The notes: generated by a model from the letters alone, not told the origin. Shown: positions 1 through 8,566, counted from the stretch's first letter. The stretch: 64,000 bases of DNA from CADCVT01 sp036389155 (GCA_036389155.1 DASVQN010000050.1:124001-188000); one strand, 5' to 3'. Program-made: numbers and translations.

Positions 1-356
1 TCCGCCAGGCGCGCGGGGTCGAGCACTTCGGGTGGGTCGACGACGCGGCCGGCCTGATGCGGCACCTCGACGTCCTCGTCGTGCCGAGCCGCGAGGAGCC
101 GTTCGGCGCCGTCGCGGCGGAGGCGATGGTGGCGGGAACGCCCGTCGTCGCGACGCGGGTCGACGGGCTGCGGGAGGTCGTCGAGGACGGGGTCACGGGT
201 GCGCTCGTCCGGCCGAACCGGCCGAGCGAGCTCGCGGCGGCGACGGTGCGCGTCCTCGCGCGCCGCGACGAGCTGGGCGCCGCGGCGAGGCGCCGCGCGG
301 GACGCTTCGCCGCCGAGGCGTTCGCCGACCGCGTCGAGCCGCTGCTCACGCCATGA
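1..356 (+). CDS. Glycosyltransferase family 4, C-terminal part (5' end outside window)
   Basis: Only the last ~117 codons are present; the reading frame is open from base 3. The fragment has the GT-B C-terminal nucleotide-sugar site of GT1/GT4 enzymes: VPSREEPFGAVAAEAMVAGT, with the E-x7-E pair, followed by GTPVVATRVDGLREVV. It probably transfers a sugar from a nucleotide donor onto a cell-surface glycan or lipid precursor on the cytoplasmic side. The stop (354-356) overlaps the next gene's ATG as ATGA, so the two are likely translationally coupled. Acceptor and donor cannot be read from the sequence. Confidence 0.88.
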   Translation, partial: RQARGVEHFGWVDDAAGLMRHLDVLVVPSREEPFGAVAAEAMVAGTPVVATRVDGLREVVEDGVTGALVRPNRPSELAAATVRVLARRDELGAAARRRAGRFAAEAFADRVEPLLTP

Positions 357-1270
357 GGGTCGCCTTCGACTCGCGCCCCGCGCGTGACCCGCGCGGCATC
401 GGCCGCTACGTGCGCTGCCTGCTGCCCGCGCTGCGCGAGACCGCGCCGGCCGGCGCCGAGATCGTCGAGACGAACCGCCCGGGCCACGCCGACGTCTTCC
501 ACTCGCCGTGGATCGACGGGGCGCTGCTGCGCTCGCCCGTCCGGCAGGTGGTCACCCTGCACGACCTCATCCCGCTGCGCCGCCGCGCCGAGTACCTGCG
601 CACCGGCCTGCGCTTCCGCCTGCGCTACCTCGCGGTGCAGCGCGCCACGCTCGTCATCGTCCCCACGCAGGCCGTCGCGCGCGACGCGATCGAGCACCTG
701 GGCCTCGACCCGGCGCGCGTGCGCACGATCGGCGAGGCGCCGGCGCCGGCGTTCGTCCCGCGCCGCTCGGAGGACGTCGCCGCCGCGCGCCGCGCGCACG
801 GCGTTCCGGACGAGTACCTCCTCTGGGTCGGCGGCCTCGAGCACCCCGAGCCGCGCAAGCGCGTCGCCGCGCTCGCCGCTGCGCCGCGCTCACTCCCCCT
901 CGTCCTCGCCGGTCCCGCCAGCCGCTGGGCGCGCGAGCTCGACGACGTCATCGTGACCGGCCACGTCCCGGACGACGAGCTGGCCGCGCTCTACACCGGC
1001 GCCCGCGCGCTGGTCTTCGCTTCCGACGACGAGGGCTTCGGCCTGCCGCCCGTCGAGGCGCTCGCGTGCGGTACGCCCGTGGTGGCATGCGACGTCCCGG
1101 CGCTGCGCGAGGTCCTCGGCGACCGCGCCACCTTCGTAGATCGCGACGACCTTTCCGGCCTCATCCTCGCCGCGGAGGGCGCACGGCGGCCGGCGCCGGA
1201 GCCTCCGCCGCTGACGTGGCAGGACGCGGCGCGCGCGACGTGGCGCGCGTACGAGGCCGCGCTGGCCTAG
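353..1270 (+). CDS. Glycosyltransferase family 4
   Basis: A 305-aa GT-B glycosyltransferase. The N-terminus RGIGRYVRCLLPAL is the usual acceptor-domain start; the middle has VTLHDLIPL. The C-terminal donor site is DDEGFGLPPVEALACGTPVV, with E-x7-E. The ATG at 353 is chosen because it overlaps the upstream stop (ATGA) and starts directly at the conserved domain; the frame stays open further upstream, but that stretch lacks homology-like content. The stop TAG (1268-1270) shares CTAG with the stop of the small convergent ORF. Likely part of the polysaccharide locus that continues downstream. Confidence 0.9.
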   Translation: MRVAFDSRPARDPRGIGRYVRCLLPALRETAPAGAEIVETNRPGHADVFHSPWIDGALLRSPVRQVVTLHDLIPLRRRAEYLRTGLRFRLRYLAVQRATLVIVPTQAVARDAIEHLGLDPARVRTIGEAPAPAFVPRRSEDVAAARRAHGVPDEYLLWVGGLEHPEPRKRVAALAAAPRSLPLVLAGPASRWARELDDVIVTGHVPDDELAALYTGARALVFASDDEGFGLPPVEALACGTPVVACDVPALREVLGDRATFVDRDDLSGLILAAEGARRPAPEPPPLTWQDAARATWRAYEAALA

Positions 1271-1422
1271 CCGAGCTGCGCGAGGACCTCGTCGTCCGTC
1301 GGGCGCAGCGAGCGCAGGGCGCGGACGCCCGCGATCCATTCGGCGACGGCGGCGGAGACGAGCAGGTCGGCCTGCTCGGCGCTGATGTGAACCGTGGTGC
1401 GACGGAGGTGCAGCGGAATCAT
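1267..1422 (-). CDS. Small hypothetical protein (51 aa)
   Basis: A short minus-strand ORF starting MIPLHLRRTTVHISAEQAD and ending DEVLAQLG. A purine-rich GGAAGGGA lies about 6 nt before the ATG, a better ribosome-binding site than most genes here have. Its stop is formed by the same CTAG that ends the convergent glycosyltransferase, a pattern repeated at three clearly real gene pairs in the window. It has no recognised domain; mixed acidic/basic composition, mostly helical. It could be spurious, but the RBS and reciprocal stop favour a real gene. Confidence 0.45.
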   Translation of the reverse strand: MIPLHLRRTTVHISAEQADLLVSAAVAEWIAGVRALRSLRPTDDEVLAQLG

Positions 1423-1520
1423 CGGGAGTCCCTTCCTTCAGCGACCGCGAAGTTGCTGTGCGCAAGCCTCCCTCGGCTGAACCCCGAAGGCAAGGGATTC
1501 GACGGATGTTGGAGCGATCG

Positions 1521-2495
1521 CTACGAAGGCGGGGAGCGCAGCCGGAGCAGGCGCTGCAGCCCGCCGTACCGCGTCGCGCCGACGACGAGCCCGGCGACCC
1601 CGATCGGGACCATGAGCACGAACCGCAGCAGGATCAGGTAGCTCACCGCCGCCGAGCCGCTCGTCTTGAGCGCGCGCGCCCCGATCACGACGGCGGCGTC
1701 GAGCGTCCCCGCGTAGCCCGGGCCCGCCGGGATGAGCACGATCATCGACGAGAGCGCCAGCAGGTACAGGGCCTCGACGAAGCCGAGCCCGAGGCCGGCC
1801 GCCTCCGACGTCAGCCACCACACGAGCCCCTCGAGCGCCCACACCACGACGGTCAACACGAGGACCTCGGCGCCGTGGGCGCCGCGCAGGTTCCGCGTGG
1901 CGGCGGCCATCGGCGCGAGGAAGCGCAGGAGCGGGCGCAGGTGGCCGCGGACGTGCAGCACCGCCGCGGCCAGCGCGCCGAGCGCGACGGCGGCCGCGAT
2001 GACGAGCGCGACGACCTCGAACCGCCCGCCGAGGTCCGCGCCGGACCCGCTGAACACGCCGTAGGCGAGGAAGGCGAACAGCGCGCCGAGCACGAGGACG
2101 TCGCACAGGCGCTCGGCAACGAGCGTCCCGATGACCGTCCGTGCGTCGGTCTGCGCGCGCGGCGCGAGCAGGAGCACGCGCAGCGCGTCCCCCGCCCGCG
2201 CCGGGAGCACGTTGTTGCCCATGTACCCGACGGCGATCAGCCCGTACGTGTCGGCGCGCTGCGGCTTCGCCCCGTTCTCCACGAGCAGCACCTGCCAGCG
2301 CTCGCCGCGCACCGCGCACGCGGCGAAGTACAGGACGATCGCGCCGACGAGCTCCGCGAGGTCATCGGCCGACGTGGGGAACGTCGGCGCCTCCTGCCGG
2401 CTCGCCCACCAGACGACGGCCGCGAGGACGGCGACCGACACGATCGCGCCGGCGACCCCGGCGGCGCGCCGCCCGCGCTGCGGGTCGGCCGCCAT
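1521..2495 (-). CDS. Flippase-like / lysylphosphatidylglycerol synthase TM-region protein
   Basis: A 324-aa polytopic membrane protein of the UPF0104/AglD/MprF N-terminal type. Visible signatures are CAVRGERWQVLL near the start, GYMGNNVLPARAGDALRV, VAERLCDVL, and IPAGPGYAGTLDA near the end, with about 8 hydrophobic segments. Such proteins sit in glycan or lipid loci and are proposed to move lipid-linked substrates across the membrane; direct function here is inference. The ATG at 2495 overlaps the upstream gene's TGA by one base (TGATG), placing it last in a three-gene minus-strand operon with two glycosyltransferases. Confidence 0.82.
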   Translation of the reverse strand: MAADPQRGRRAAGVAGAIVSVAVLAAVVWWASRQEAPTFPTSADDLAELVGAIVLYFAACAVRGERWQVLLVENGAKPQRADTYGLIAVGYMGNNVLPARAGDALRVLLLAPRAQTDARTVIGTLVAERLCDVLVLGALFAFLAYGVFSGSGADLGGRFEVVALVIAAAVALGALAAAVLHVRGHLRPLLRFLAPMAAATRNLRGAHGAEVLVLTVVVWALEGLVWWLTSEAAGLGLGFVEALYLLALSSMIVLIPAGPGYAGTLDAAVVIGARALKTSGSAAVSYLILLRFVLMVPIGVAGLVVGATRYGGLQRLLRLRSPPS

Positions 2496-3436
2496 CAGCG
2501 CGGCGGCTCCAGGCCGAACGGCGGGGTCGCGCGGCGTCGCGGCTGGATGGCGCGGCGACGGCGGAGCGCGGGCCGCAGCGCGCGCGCCGCGTCGAGGTAG
2601 CCGCCGAGGAGCTCGCGCTCGACGACGAGCGCGTAGGCGAGCGCGGCGGCCTCGTAGAGCGCGACGCTCGGCAGGTCGCGCAGGAGGTCGCGCGGGCGGT
2701 CGTTCTTGACCATCATCAGCAGGCGGTTGCGGAACTGCAGGCGGCGGTGGTGCGGCTCGACGCGGGCGCGCGTCGACGGGCTGAAGAAGCGGACGTGGCG
2801 GCCGCGCGCCGCCGGCTCGTAGCGCGCCCCCCAGCCGAGCAGCCGCGCGCGCCAGGCGAGGTCGGCGTCGGAGGCCCACAGCGCGAGGTCCTCGTCGAAG
2901 ACCTCGCCGTCGGGCGCGCAGTCGTCGAGCGCCGCGCCACGCCACAGCCCGCACGCGCCGTCGGGGCCGAAGACGGGCGCGGCGCGGTCGTACGCGGTCG
3001 CCGGATCGTTGTGGCCGACCACGTTGTTCTTGCGGCGGCGGTCGAGGAGCATCCCGGCGGCGTCGATCCGGGTCGGGTCGGCGTCGCGGACGAGCTTGGG
3101 CGCGACCGCCCCGAGGCGGTCGTCTGCGGCGAGCGCGCTCGCCAGCGCCTCGACCGCGCCCGGCTCGAGGACGCAGTCGGCGTTGACGAGGAGGACCGCG
3201 TCGGCGCCGCGCGTCGCGGCGAGGCCCGCGTTCATCGCAGCGGCGTAGGAGCGTCGCTCGGCGAGGGAGACGACGCGCGCGCCGCGGCGCTCCGCCACCT
3301 CCGCGGTCGCGTCCGTGCATGCGTTGTCGACCACGACGACCTCGTCGGCGGACGCGAGCGGCGGGAGGCACGACTCGAGGCGGTGCGCCTCGTCGACCGA
3401 CAGCACCACCGCGGCGACGCGCGGCGGGGTCCTCAC
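2495..3436 (-). CDS. Glycosyltransferase family 2 (rhamnosyltransferase-like)
   Basis: A 313-aa GT-A enzyme. The N-terminal nucleotide-binding region is VAAVVLSVDEAHRLESCL, then VVVVDNACTDATAEVAE; the metal/donor motif is LLVNADCVLEP, and FDEDLALWASDADLAWRARL is the family's typical catalytic-base region (E/D followed by D-x-D-L-x-x-R). The GTG start at 3436 makes a GTGA overlap with the upstream glycosyltransferase stop, and homology begins a few residues later. It most resembles dTDP-rhamnosyl-type transferases, but the sugar is not certain. Confidence 0.88.
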   Translation of the reverse strand: MRTPPRVAAVVLSVDEAHRLESCLPPLASADEVVVVDNACTDATAEVAERRGARVVSLAERRSYAAAMNAGLAATRGADAVLLVNADCVLEPGAVEALASALAADDRLGAVAPKLVRDADPTRIDAAGMLLDRRRKNNVVGHNDPATAYDRAAPVFGPDGACGLWRGAALDDCAPDGEVFDEDLALWASDADLAWRARLLGWGARYEPAARGRHVRFFSPSTRARVEPHHRRLQFRNRLLMMVKNDRPRDLLRDLPSVALYEAAALAYALVVERELLGGYLDAARALRPALRRRRAIQPRRRATPPFGLEPPR

Positions 3437-4386
3437 ACGAGCTCCTCGTACACCGCGCGCGTCAGCGCGGCGGTCCGCTCCCACGAGAGCTCGGCGGCGC
3501 GGGCGCGGCCCAGCGCCGCGAGCTCCGCCCGCCGCGCCATCGCCCGCTCGATCGAACCGGCGACGTCGCTCGCGTCGTGCGGGTCGAAGAGCTCGGCGGC
3601 GCCCGCGGCGGTCTCGGGCAGCGCGGTCGCGTTCGCGCACGCGACGGGCACGCCGCGCGCCATCGCCTCGACCACGACGAGCCCGAACCCCTCGTACAGC
3701 GAGGGATGCACGACGACCGCGGCGCCGCGCATCAGCGCGTCGAGGCGTGCGTCGTCGACCCAGCCGGTCAGCTCCACGCCGGGCCCGCGCAGGGACCCCG
3801 CGGCGCCGGCGTCCCCGCCGGCGATGACCGCGCGCGCGCCAAGCTTGCGCGCCGCCTCCACGAGCACGCCGAGGTTCTTCTTCGCCCGCACGTCGCCGAC
3901 GGCGAGCAGGTAGTCGCCCTCCGGCGCCGGCGCGTCGCCGATCGGCAGCGCGGGCGCCTCCGGCACGATCCGCACCTTCGACGGCCGCACGCCGTAGCGC
4001 TCGATCACGTCGCGGCCGGTGAACGGCGAGGGCACGACGACGCGCTCCGCGGACCGGGCGGCGCGCGGCGCGAACCAGCGGTACTTGCGCAGCGTGAGCG
4101 GCTCGAAGTCGCCGGGGAAGGCCTCGAACGCGAGGTCGTGGATCGTCACGACGCCCGGGCACGGACGGCGCAGCGGCAGAAAGCAGTTCGGCGCGTGCAC
4201 GAGCGACGCACCGCGACGGCGCAGCGCGCGCGGCAGGCCGACCTGCTCCCACAGCAGCTCGGGCCCGGCGACCCGGCCGACGACCGGCGTCACGGCGTCG
4301 CCGAGCGCGACGGCCAGCTCGCGCACGTAGCGCGACCAGCCGCGAAGGTGGGTTCCCATGCCCTCGGTGACGTCCAGGACGACCAT
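3433..4386 (-). CDS. Glycosyltransferase family 4
   Basis: A 317-aa GT-B enzyme. The N-terminal HLRGWSRYVRELAVAL is typical of the acceptor domain; VTIHDLAFEAFP lies in the middle; PSLYEGFGLVVVEAMARGVP carries the E-x7-E donor site. First gene of the minus-strand operon 4386-1521 (GT4, GT2, flippase-like), with overlapping junctions throughout. It is divergent from the CpsF-type gene at 4426, only 39 bp away, so both promoters share a very short intergenic region. Expected role: sugar addition to a lipid-linked glycan in the cytoplasm. Confidence 0.9.
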   Translation of the reverse strand: MVVLDVTEGMGTHLRGWSRYVRELAVALGDAVTPVVGRVAGPELLWEQVGLPRALRRRGASLVHAPNCFLPLRRPCPGVVTIHDLAFEAFPGDFEPLTLRKYRWFAPRAARSAERVVVPSPFTGRDVIERYGVRPSKVRIVPEAPALPIGDAPAPEGDYLLAVGDVRAKKNLGVLVEAARKLGARAVIAGGDAGAAGSLRGPGVELTGWVDDARLDALMRGAAVVVHPSLYEGFGLVVVEAMARGVPVACANATALPETAAGAAELFDPHDASDVAGSIERAMARRAELAALGRARAAELSWERTAALTRAVYEELV

Positions 4387-4412
4387 GCGTGGCCGCGAAC
4401 GCTACGAGGCCG

Positions 4413-4418
4413 TACGAT
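4413..4418 (+). promoter_or_regulatory. Candidate -10 box for leaderless start at 4426
   Basis: TACGAT lies 7 nt before the ATG at 4426, so the expected transcription start would fall on or next to the start codon. No clear -35 box and no Shine-Dalgarno sequence. Motif and spacing only. Confidence 0.4.
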
Positions 4419-4425
4419 CAGCGCG

Positions 4426-5229
4426 ATGGCCGCCGCCCTGGAGCTCCTCGAGCGCGACGTTCGCGCGCAGGCACGCGAGCTCTCGCTCATCTTCGACATC
4501 CCGATCGACCTCGGCCGCCCGGACGAGCTCCTGCGGCGCATCACGGGCTGGGCAGGAAGCCGCAACGGCCACGTGCCGCGTCGCGTGATGTACGCGAACG
4601 CGCACGTGCTCAACCAGTCCGCCGAGGACCCGGAGCTGCGCGCCGCGCTCGAGTCCGCCGACCTCGTGTACTGCGACGGCTACGGGGTGCGCCTCGCGGC
4701 GAAGGCGCTCGAGCGGCCGGTCCCGCACCGCATGACCGGTGCGGACTGGATCTGGGGCCTCGCGGCGCTGTGCGAGCAGACCGGCGAGTCGGTGTACCTG
4801 CTCGGGTCGGAGCCCGGCGTCGCGCGGGGCGCGGCCGAACGGCTGAGGTCGACGTACCCGGGGCTCGACGTGGTCGGCGCCCACCACGGCTACTTCGACG
4901 CGGGCTCCGCGCACGACGACCGCGTGGTCGAGGACATCAACGAGCGCCGGCCGAGCATCCTGCTGGTCGGGATGGGGACGCCGAAGCAGGAGCTCTGGGT
5001 GCAGCGCAACGCGCACCGGCTCGACGTCGACGTCCTCTGGACCGTGGGGGCGCTCTTCGACGTCGTGTCGGGCAAGGTCCCGCGGGCGCCGGGGTGGTTG
5101 TCCGACAATGGGCTCGAATGGATCTTCAGGCTGGCGATCGAGCCCGGCCGGATGTGGCGCCGCTACCTCCTGGGCAACCCGGTGTTCATCCACCGCGTCC
5201 ATCAGGCGCGGGGCCGCGGCGCGGGCTGA
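4426..5229 (+). CDS. WecG/TagA/CpsF family glycosyltransferase
   Basis: A 267-aa protein of GT family 26, which transfers N-acetylmannosamine(uronate) or related sugars to polyprenyl-diphosphate-linked acceptors. Diagnostic parts: YANAHVLNQSAEDPELRAAL, DLVYCDGYGVRLA, TGADWIWGLA (the T-G-x-D active-site region), YLLGSEPGVARGAAE, ILLVGMGTPKQELWV and VGALFDVVSGKVPRAP. The ATG at 4426 is the first plausible start before the homology and follows a -10-like TACGAT by 7 nt. The next gene overlaps its stop through a CTGA junction. Confidence 0.92.
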   Translation: MAAALELLERDVRAQARELSLIFDIPIDLGRPDELLRRITGWAGSRNGHVPRRVMYANAHVLNQSAEDPELRAALESADLVYCDGYGVRLAAKALERPVPHRMTGADWIWGLAALCEQTGESVYLLGSEPGVARGAAERLRSTYPGLDVVGAHHGYFDAGSAHDDRVVEDINERRPSILLVGMGTPKQELWVQRNAHRLDVDVLWTVGALFDVVSGKVPRAPGWLSDNGLEWIFRLAIEPGRMWRRYLLGNPVFIHRVHQARGRGAG

Positions 5230-7148
5230 GCGGGGCGGCGCGACCCTTCCGCAGCCTGGCGGTTGCGGCGGCGCTCGTCGCGGCGACCGCTGCGGCGGCG
5301 CTGTGGCTCGCCGACGACGCCGGCGTGGAGGGCGTGTCGGCGGTCGACGACGCGCTGCGGCCGGGTCTGGCCGCGGTCGCGCTGTTCGCGATCGCCGGCT
5401 TCGGGCTCGTGCGACTCTGGCTGCCCACCGAGCTGCGGCGGCACGAGCTGCTGTGGATCCTCCCCGTCGGAGCGTGTGCGTCGGGGATCGAGCTCGCCCT
5501 GCTCGGCTATGCGCACGTGCCGTTCGTCGCGAACCTCGTGGTGACGATCGCTCTCGGAGTGGTGGTCGGCGTCATCGCCGTGCGGAGGGGGCGGGAAGGC
5601 GCGCGCGCGGCCGTGGATGCGGGGCCCCCTTCCCCCGGGGCCAGCATCGCCGAGATCGCGTGGCCGGTGTGGATCGCCCTGCTCCTGATCTGCATCGCGC
5701 TCGTGCCGATGTTCCGCAGCGGCTTCGCGGCCGTCGTGGGCGACGGGTCGGACGCGCACCTCGCCGCCGGCACGGCCCACTTCCTTCAGCACCACCCGCC
5801 GACCGCGGTCGCGCCGGAGGAGCCGGTCGACCGGGTCCCCCTCGTCTGGCGCTCCAAGCCGCCGATCTACTACCCCCTCGCCGCGGTCGCGTCGCTCAGC
5901 GGCGTCGAGACCTGGGAGGCGTTCCCGGTCGTCGCGGCGATCCTCATGGCCCTCGCGGCCGCGGGGTTCTTCCTGCTCGCGCGCGACGCGCTGGGCGCCG
6001 GCCTGACCGGGGCGGCGGCGGGCATGGCCGTCGTCGGGCTCGACCGCGTCGTCCTCCACACCGCCGACCACCCGTACTTCAACCAGACGTGGGGCTTCTT
6101 CACGCTGCCGTTCGCGCTCGTGCTCGCGTGGTGGGCGGTCAGGGCGCGCAGGCGCGGCGCGATCGCGCTGCTCGCCCTCTTCCTCGCCGTAGGCGCGTTC
6201 GCGTACCCGCTCGCGGTGCCGATCCCGCTCGTCGCCCTCGCCGCGCTGCTGTGGCCGGAGCGCGCGCGCCTCACCGGCAACCTCCGCCGCCTGTGGCGCG
6301 GGCCGAGGTCGCTCGCCTGGCTCGTCCCCCTTGTCGCGCTGCTCGCCTACCCGGCGTACGGCGTCGGCGAGAAGGCCGTGACCGCGGTCGCGCCGGTCGT
6401 CGACCCGGGCCACTCGTTGCGGACGTGGGGCGGGGACCTCCTGGCGTTCATCCCCGAGCACCAGTTCGTCGCGCTCCCCTCCACCGCCCTCCTCGTCGTC
6501 CTCGGCCCGCTCCTCGCGATCGCGATCGCGCTCGAGCTGCGCCGCCAGCCGCGCCCGCTCGCGCTCGCGCTCGCCGGCGTCCTGCTCTTCGGCGCGCTCG
6601 CCGCGCTGTGGTTCCGACCGCGCGACTTCGGCTGGTACTTCCACTTCAAGGCGCTCGCGTTCACCGGCCCGCTCGCGGTCCTGCTCGCCGCCGTCGCGCT
6701 GTCACGACTGCCGCGAGCCGCGGCTGCCGGCGCCCTCGCGCTCCTCGTCGTCCTCGCGCTCCTCGGGGCCCGCGACGAGATGCGGGAGACATCGATCCAG
6801 ACGCTCCCCGAGCTGACCGAGCTGCGGACGCTCGACGCGCGCCTGCCGCCGGGCGCGTCCGTCCGCCTCGACGTCGACCCCGGCGCGCAGCTGTGGGTGG
6901 CCTACTTCCTCAGCGGCCAGCCGCTGTGCTCCCAGCGGCCGCTGCTCGAGACCAGCTACCCCTCGGTCCCGATCTCGCGCAAGGCCGACTACGTCCTCGG
7001 CGACGTCAGGCTCGCGAAGCCGTTCGACGCCGCCGGCGCGCCGGTGTGGCGCGGCCGGCGCTACGTGCTCTACCGGCAGGTCGCCGGCGTCCCCGGCGTG
7101 GACTTCTGCTCGCGCCGGATGCACCAGACCGTCACCGGCCTGCTGTAG
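5226..7148 (+). CDS. Large polytopic membrane protein, GT-C-like
   Basis: About 640 aa with roughly a dozen hydrophobic segments. An early extracytoplasmic loop holds VVGDGSDAHLAAG, an acidic motif like those in the first loop of GT-C (polyprenyl-phosphate-sugar-dependent) glycosyltransferases; a soluble C-terminal part of ~100 aa follows the last membrane segment. I do not recognise the exact family. There is no ATG/GTG/TTG at the right place: the frame is open through the upstream gene, and the best start is CTG at 5226, which overlaps the CpsF stop as CTGA, matching the NTGA couplings seen throughout. If a later GTG is used, the first membrane helix would be lost. Confidence 0.75.
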   Translation: MSGAARPFRSLAVAAALVAATAAAALWLADDAGVEGVSAVDDALRPGLAAVALFAIAGFGLVRLWLPTELRRHELLWILPVGACASGIELALLGYAHVPFVANLVVTIALGVVVGVIAVRRGREGARAAVDAGPPSPGASIAEIAWPVWIALLLICIALVPMFRSGFAAVVGDGSDAHLAAGTAHFLQHHPPTAVAPEEPVDRVPLVWRSKPPIYYPLAAVASLSGVETWEAFPVVAAILMALAAAGFFLLARDALGAGLTGAAAGMAVVGLDRVVLHTADHPYFNQTWGFFTLPFALVLAWWAVRARRRGAIALLALFLAVGAFAYPLAVPIPLVALAALLWPERARLTGNLRRLWRGPRSLAWLVPLVALLAYPAYGVGEKAVTAVAPVVDPGHSLRTWGGDLLAFIPEHQFVALPSTALLVVLGPLLAIAIALELRRQPRPLALALAGVLLFGALAALWFRPRDFGWYFHFKALAFTGPLAVLLAAVALSRLPRAAAAGALALLVVLALLGARDEMRETSIQTLPELTELRTLDARLPPGASVRLDVDPGAQLWVAYFLSGQPLCSQRPLLETSYPSVPISRKADYVLGDVRLAKPFDAAGAPVWRGRRYVLYRQVAGVPGVDFCSRRMHQTVTGLL

Positions 7149-8316
7149 GCACGGCCTCCGCGTGCTGGAGCTGCGCGGTCGGCACCACGCCCGACGTGAG
7201 CGAGTCTTGCGCGAAGCGCTCGTTGAAGCCGGCGAAGAACGCCACGACCCCGTAGAGCGCGACCTTCTCGCCCGTCATCGCGCCGATCGACAGCAGGTCC
7301 GCCTCGAGAAGCCCGACGACCACGTACGCGAAGATCACGCCGACGAACGGGCGCAGCATCCCGAACACCGTGAGGTTCGCCGCAGATTCGATGCTCATCT
7401 CGAAGCGGTTCGACGTCATCCGCTGGAGCACGCTCATGACCGCCCCGAGCCCGCCCGCCGGGACCGCGATCCCGTAGGCCGCCGGCAGATCGAACGCCGC
7501 GAACGCCACGCCGACCCCGATGCTCAGCACGAGCAGGACCACCGTTCCGAGGAACATCCCGCGCCCATACCGCCGCTGCGCGGTGCGCCTCGCGGCCTGC
7601 TCGAGCAGTGCCTCCGCGCGCTCGGTGTTGCGCGCGACGTTCGCGAGCGCCGCGGCGTACCGCGGCGCGGGATCGTGCTCCATCGTGAGCGATGGGTCCT
7701 CGCGGCGGCGTTCCGACTCGTTGACCACGGCGCCGATGACGGACGTGATGGTGTCGTACGCACGCGCCATGTGCGGGGCGCGCTCGGTCGCGGGCGACTC
7801 GCCGCCCCGGCCCAGGCGCTGCCACATCCGCCGCAGCCGGCCCTGTCCCCCCGTGGCGCCCGGCGGATCGGGCCAGCGCTCGAGCGCGGACTCGCCGATC
7901 GCGTCGAGGCGGGCGCCGAGCGCTCGCGCGGCGGAGGCGTCGAAGGTGATCGTGGCCGCGTTCCACATCGTGCGCGGGGCCTCGCCCTCCTTGAGGTAGA
8001 CGCCCGCGTTCGGGAACACGCCGAGCCGGCCGTCGTGGCCGAGGTCGCCCCGGACGACCTGCCACACGTCGTCGTAGACCTCGTTCGCCAGATCCCGCTT
8101 CGGCGCGTCCCACTCCTGCGTGAGCGTCCGCCACTCGGCGAGCTTGATGAGCATCTGGAAGAGGATCTGGCGGACCCCGGGATCGAGCTCCGCGACGGCG
8201 CCGTCGCCGGCGGGAAGCCGCTTCTCGATGCGCGCGCGCATGACCTGCGCCGCGCGCTCGGCCGCCTGCCGCCGCCGCTCAGCCTCGTCGACGGGGTTGG
8301 CAACCGTCGTGGCCAT
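7132..8316 (-). CDS. Hypothetical membrane protein with C-terminal helices
   Basis: 394 aa, not recognised. Residues 1-230 are soluble, Arg/Glu-rich and helical; the C-terminal third has four hydrophobic segments (around GTVVLLVLSIGVGVAFAA, GIAVPAGGLGAVMSVL, MLRPFVGVIFAYVVVGLL and ALYGVVAFFAGFNERFA). The FFAGFNERFAQD end resembles a motif common in uncharacterised bacterial membrane proteins. It is convergent with the upstream plus gene and overlaps its 3' end by 17 bp. A GATACT box lies 6 nt before the ATG, so it may be leaderless. Confidence 0.8.
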   Translation of the reverse strand: MATTVANPVDEAERRRQAAERAAQVMRARIEKRLPAGDGAVAELDPGVRQILFQMLIKLAEWRTLTQEWDAPKRDLANEVYDDVWQVVRGDLGHDGRLGVFPNAGVYLKEGEAPRTMWNAATITFDASAARALGARLDAIGESALERWPDPPGATGGQGRLRRMWQRLGRGGESPATERAPHMARAYDTITSVIGAVVNESERRREDPSLTMEHDPAPRYAAALANVARNTERAEALLEQAARRTAQRRYGRGMFLGTVVLLVLSIGVGVAFAAFDLPAAYGIAVPAGGLGAVMSVLQRMTSNRFEMSIESAANLTVFGMLRPFVGVIFAYVVVGLLEADLLSIGAMTGEKVALYGVVAFFAGFNERFAQDSLTSGVVPTAQLQHAEAVPTAGR

Positions 8317-8322
8317 GTCCTG

Positions 8323-8328
8323 AGTATC
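8323..8328 (-). promoter_or_regulatory. Candidate -10 box for the gene starting at 8316
   Basis: On the minus strand GATACT ends 6 nt before the ATG at 8316, consistent with a leaderless transcript. No confident -35 box. Confidence 0.4.
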
Positions 8329-8428
8329 GCGAAAGCGCGAGCTGTGGTGGGCAAAACCGTGCCGCCGAGACGTCCACCGCCCGGAGCGCAGGCCTCAGTC
8401 GGCGGTCGGACCTGCCGATCACGGGTAG

Positions 8429-8434
8429 TACAAT
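8429..8434 (+). promoter_or_regulatory. -10 box for mini-ORF 1
   Basis: TACAAT, one of the closest matches to the sigma-70/SigA -10 consensus in the window, ends 7 nt before the ATG at 8442. The -35 region is poor (TCGGAC around 8406). Confidence 0.5.
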
Positions 8435-8441
8435 GTCGCGT

Positions 8442-8462
8442 ATGGGCGTCGACTTCTTCTAG
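8442..8462 (+). CDS. Leaderless mini-ORF 1 (MGVDFF)
   Basis: Six codons: ATG GGC GTC GAC TTC TTC TAG. There is no room for a ribosome-binding site between the -10-like box and the ATG, so it would be translated, if at all, from a leaderless mRNA. The last 13 nt before the final two stop bases (GTCGACTTCTTCT) are identical in the second mini-ORF 101 bp downstream, although flanking sequence differs. An imperfect hairpin (CCGGG/CCCGG, 8475-8489) follows the stop. I do not recognise this peptide; translation is unproven. Confidence 0.4.
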   Translation: MGVDFF

Positions 8463-8506
8463 GCCGAACCGGCTCCGGGCGCGACCCGGTGCACGTCGAC
8501 CTCGCG

Positions 8507-8536
8507 TTGACTGCGGTCCTGGGCAACGGCTACTGT
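8507..8536 (+). promoter_or_regulatory. Promoter for mini-ORF 2 (TTGACT-18-TACTGT)
   Basis: TTGACT at 8507-8512 and TACTGT at 8531-8536 with an 18-bp spacer: the clearest complete -35/-10 promoter seen in the window. Six nt separate the -10 box from the ATG at 8543, so transcription should start on the start codon. Confidence 0.6.
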
Positions 8537-8542
8537 GCGCCC

Positions 8543-8566
8543 ATGAGCACCGTCGACTTCTTCTGA
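8543..8566 (+). CDS. Leaderless mini-ORF 2 (MSTVDFF)
   Basis: Seven codons: ATG AGC ACC GTC GAC TTC TTC TGA. It shares the VDFF ending and 13 nt of identical DNA with mini-ORF 1 but has a different N-terminus and a different stop codon, which argues for selection on the C-terminal peptide or on that RNA segment. A complete promoter places the predicted mRNA 5' end at the ATG. It may act as a regulatory leader peptide for the secreted protein at 8665, or as a free short peptide or small RNA; none of these is shown. Confidence 0.42.
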   Translation: MSTVDFF

